35,417 nucleotides of DNA, from assembly GCA_028277645.1 (NCBI GenBank), contig JANQFV010000053.1, positions 1 to 35,417 of the forward strand, in the 5' to 3' direction. This document shows positions 33,118-35,417 of this stretch, piece by piece; position 1 is the first letter of the stretch; the number at the start of each line of letters is the position of its first letter. The translations under genes were made by a program, and so were the position numbers. This DNA comes from Phycisphaerae bacterium (GTDB taxonomy: Bacteria; Planctomycetota; Phycisphaerae; UBA1845; Fen-1342). The notes under the pieces are model-generated. The model did no database searches and was not told the origin of the DNA. It was given only the letters and a program-made list of their open reading frames with translations.

Positions 33118-35417
33118 ATGAGGAGCATAGCAACCAAGTTTATTCTGCCCATCGCGCTCGCCGCGTGTGTGCTACTGCTCGTAGATGCGTACGTCGAATA
33201 TCGCAGTACGCGTGCAAGTCTTATGGAGTTAATGAACCAGAAGGCCGCGCTCGGGCTCTCGTTCGACCTTGCCATTCGGAGCTACGTGAGCGAGCAGATT
33301 CGTCCCGCGATGGAGGCGCGGACCGGAGCAGATGAGTTCATACCGGAGGCAATGTCAACTTCCTATGTTGCTCGCAGTATTTTCGAGAAGGTGCGCGGCG
33401 ACTTCCCGGAGTACGTGATCAAGTTCTCGTCCGACAATCCGCGCAATCCAGCGAATCAAGCCGGCCCCGAAGAACTCCGGATGATCCGCCATTTCAATGA
33501 GAACCCGGACGTGGACCAATGGACCGGTGAACTCAAGTTCAATGGGGCCAGGCACCTCGTGACCTTCAAGGCGCGGCGCATGAAGGAACGTTGCCTGCGC
33601 TGTCACGGGCGTCCGGAAGATGCGCCCGCGTCGCTGCTCGCACGATATGGTGCGGTCGCCAGCTTCAACCGTCCGATTGGCCAGGTCGTCGCCCTGGACA
33701 CCGTCGCCGTGCCGGTGGCCCCGATGCAGGCCGCGCTGTTCCAGGGCTCGCTGCGACACGGAACTGCCACGGCCGCGATCTGTGCGGCGTTCATCATTGT
33801 CCTCGTTGTGATGTTCCGCACAGTCGTGTCGGGACGGCTGGCCAGGATGCAGGCTCACTTCGAACAAATCACGCAGAGTCCGGATACGGCGTCAAGCCAC
33901 GCTCTACCTGTACGGGGGGACGACGAGATCAGCAACCTGACACGCAGCTTTAACACTATGACATCCCGGGTGCAAGCGGCGCGCGCCACGCTCGAGGAAC
34001 ACGTTGCCGCACGTACCGCCGAACTGGCTGAAGCCAACGTTGAACTCCAGCGGGAAATCGTCGAGCGATCCGCCGCGGAGCGTCAATTGCGCGATTCCGA
34101 GTCACGGTATCGCGCAATCACGGAAACGGCCCGTGATGCGATCATCGCGGCTGATGCGACCGGCGTGGTCCGTTTCTGGAACGCGGCCGCGGAGAAGCTA
34201 TTCGGCTACAAGGAAGACGAAGCAGTGGGGCAGAACCTGATGGAACTGGTCGTTCCATCACAGTACCACGCGAGCAAGCGCGCCGCGCTGGCGGAGTTCG
34301 CCCGGACCGGCGACGGCCCCGTCATCGGTTCGACGGTGGAACTAACTGCACGGCGGAAAGACGGTTCAGAAATCCCCGTCGAGCTGTCACTGTCCAGCTA
34401 CGCGGGTGAAGATGGCCCGATCGCCGTAGCGATGATTCGCGACATCGAAGACCGCAAGCGCGATCAGGAACGGCTCGAGCAGAGCGAGCAACGCCTGCAG
34501 ACGATTCTGAATACGGTGCAATCGGGCATTGTCATCGTCGACGCGGAAACACACACGATCGTCGACGCCAATCCCGCAGCACTCGACATGATCGGCACCG
34601 ACCGCGGCGAGGTCATCGGCAGAACCTGCCACAAATTCATCTGTCCGGCGGACGTCGGCAAGTGTCCCATCACGGACTTGGGCGAGTCCGTAAACAACTC
34701 GGAACGCGTCCTGTTAACTGCTAACGGCGAGCGAGTGCCAATCCTGAAGACCGTCACGCCGCTGATGTTGAATGGCCGCCAATGTCTGGTCGACAGTTTC
34801 GTCGATATCAGCGATCGCAAGCGTGCCGAGGACGAGCTTCAGACTGCAAAGGAAGCGGCGGAGGCGGCCAGTGCGGCCAAGAGCCAGTTCCTGGCCAACA
34901 TGAGCCACGAAATTCGGACGCCGCTGACTGCCATCCTCGGTTTCTCCGAACTGCTCGATAATGAGGTGCTTTGCTGCAACGAGTGCGAAATGCACGAGAA
35001 GTGCGGTACACGCCGCAGCAGCCGGGAGCACGTAAGTAAGATCAGCAGCAATAGTCAGCACCTGCTGAGCGTGATCAACGACATCCTCGATCTCTCGCGC
35101 GCCGAGGCGGGCAAGCTGGAGATCGAGCGCGTGCGCACATCGCCATGTGACGTGCTGGCCGAAGTCGCTTCCCTGATACAGGTTCGTGTCGCCGGGAAAG
35201 GACTGCGTTTCGATCTGGAGTTCGAGGGGTCAATTCCGCAGCAGATCGAGACGGATCCACTGCGCCTACGACAAATCCTCGTCAACATCGTCGGGAACGC
35301 AGTCAAATTCACGGAAGTCGGCGGCGTCCGCGTGGTCACGCGTCTGGTGGATGACGGCGATACGCCCATGCTTCAGTTCGACGTGCTTGACACGGGCATC
35401 GGGATGACGCCGGAGGC
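33118..35417 (+). CDS. membrane sensor kinase with heme-c type (Tll0287-like) domain, 3' end outside window
   Basis: At least 766 residues; runs off the right edge. ATG 33118 gives a signal/TM helix ([17 protein letters not shown], 8-24). The outside domain (about 40-205) is Tll0287-like (DUF3365) with a heme-c motif CLRCH at C159/C162/H163, and ILKFSS/TGELKF-type strands around it. A second TM (about 225-245, [17 protein letters not shown]) is followed by HAMP and a coiled coil, and two PAS domains: one about 335-450 and one about 455-570 with Cys-rich [20 protein letters not shown]. The kinase domain has H597 in [19 protein letters not shown], then an insertion with C619, C620, C623 and C629 ([11 protein letters not shown]) between the two dimerisation helices, then [10 protein letters not shown] and DTGIGM at the edge. 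It likely senses redox, O2 or NO through heme and cysteines. Confidence 0.9.
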   Translation, partial: MRSIATKFILPIALAACVLLLVDAYVEYRSTRASLMELMNQKAALGLSFDLAIRSYVSEQIRPAMEARTGADEFIPEAMSTSYVARSIFEKVRGDFPEYVIKFSSDNPRNPANQAGPEELRMIRHFNENPDVDQWTGELKFNGARHLVTFKARRMKERCLRCHGRPEDAPASLLARYGAVASFNRPIGQVVALDTVAVPVAPMQAALFQGSLRHGTATAAICAAFIIVLVVMFRTVVSGRLARMQAHFEQITQSPDTASSHALPVRGDDEISNLTRSFNTMTSRVQAARATLEEHVAARTAELAEANVELQREIVERSAAERQLRDSESRYRAITETARDAIIAADATGVVRFWNAAAEKLFGYKEDEAVGQNLMELVVPSQYHASKRAALAEFARTGDGPVIGSTVELTARRKDGSEIPVELSLSSYAGEDGPIAVAMIRDIEDRKRDQERLEQSEQRLQTILNTVQSGIVIVDAETHTIVDANPAALDMIGTDRGEVIGRTCHKFICPADVGKCPITDLGESVNNSERVLLTANGERVPILKTVTPLMLNGRQCLVDSFVDISDRKRAEDELQTAKEAAEAASAAKSQFLANMSHEIRTPLTAILGFSELLDNEVLCCNECEMHEKCGTRRSSREHVSKISSNSQHLLSVINDILDLSRAEAGKLEIERVRTSPCDVLAEVASLIQVRVAGKGLRFDLEFEGSIPQQIETDPLRLRQILVNIVGNAVKFTEVGGVRVVTRLVDDGDTPMLQFDVLDTGIGMTPE

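Overview
The window looks like a chromosomal piece of a Planctomycetota bacterium, most likely a relative of Phycisphaerae. Evidence: high GC; a secreted protein with the phylum-typical 'NGVPDDIDLAQGTSLDDNG' style linker, thrombospondin type 3 repeats and a dockerin-like tail (DxNCNGxVGFDDINPFV); an lpxK gene (lipid A, so a Gram-negative envelope); and an unusually dense set of multi-domain signalling proteins. The class-level assignment is inference.

Left part (1-9366). A PilZ-receiver protein runs off the left edge on the minus strand with no ATG start. A membrane-anchored Mrr-type nuclease with less biased codon use follows, then a small zinc-ribbon protein and a sugar-nucleotide epimerase. 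Several intergenic palindromic repeats lie here. An overlapping trio encodes LpxK, a deoxyhypusine-synthase-like protein and a two-helix membrane protein. A STAS protein and ClpX follow on the minus strand. The clpX leader carries three inverted repeats in a row.

Middle (9367-24340). A minus-strand pair encodes a SHOCT-like small membrane protein and an exported STN-like protein with a poly-Gly, Gln/Asn-rich stretch. A SirB1-family protein follows. Then comes a large secreted thioredoxin-like/TSP3/dockerin protein whose frame is broken by a TGA exactly where the redox cysteine should be. After that are a DUF5658-like membrane protein, a ThiD2-ThiE thiamine enzyme, a YprB-type exonuclease and an exported M28 peptidase with a PDZ domain. 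A large lipoprotein with a heptapeptide DPNDTGD repeat, a decayed TSP3 gene with a sorting-signal-like tail, a glyoxalase-fold protein and about 1.1 kb of decayed DNA complete this part.

Right part (24341-35417). Seven signalling genes point the same way: a 4-PAS hybrid histidine kinase; a canonical NarL regulator that overlaps it; a second NarL regulator whose receiver lacks the phospho-Asp and the conserved Lys; a receiver-PAS-kinase; a receiver-HDOD protein; a receiver joined to a catalytically dead HD-GYP-like domain, with overlapping start and stop codons; and a membrane kinase with a CxxCH (Tll0287-like) sensor and a cysteine cluster inserted beside its phospho-accepting His, truncated by the right edge. 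I read this as one multi-kinase phosphorelay locus, probably redox- or heme-sensing; the wiring is inferred.

No rRNA, tRNA, CRISPR array, insertion sequence or phage gene was recognised.
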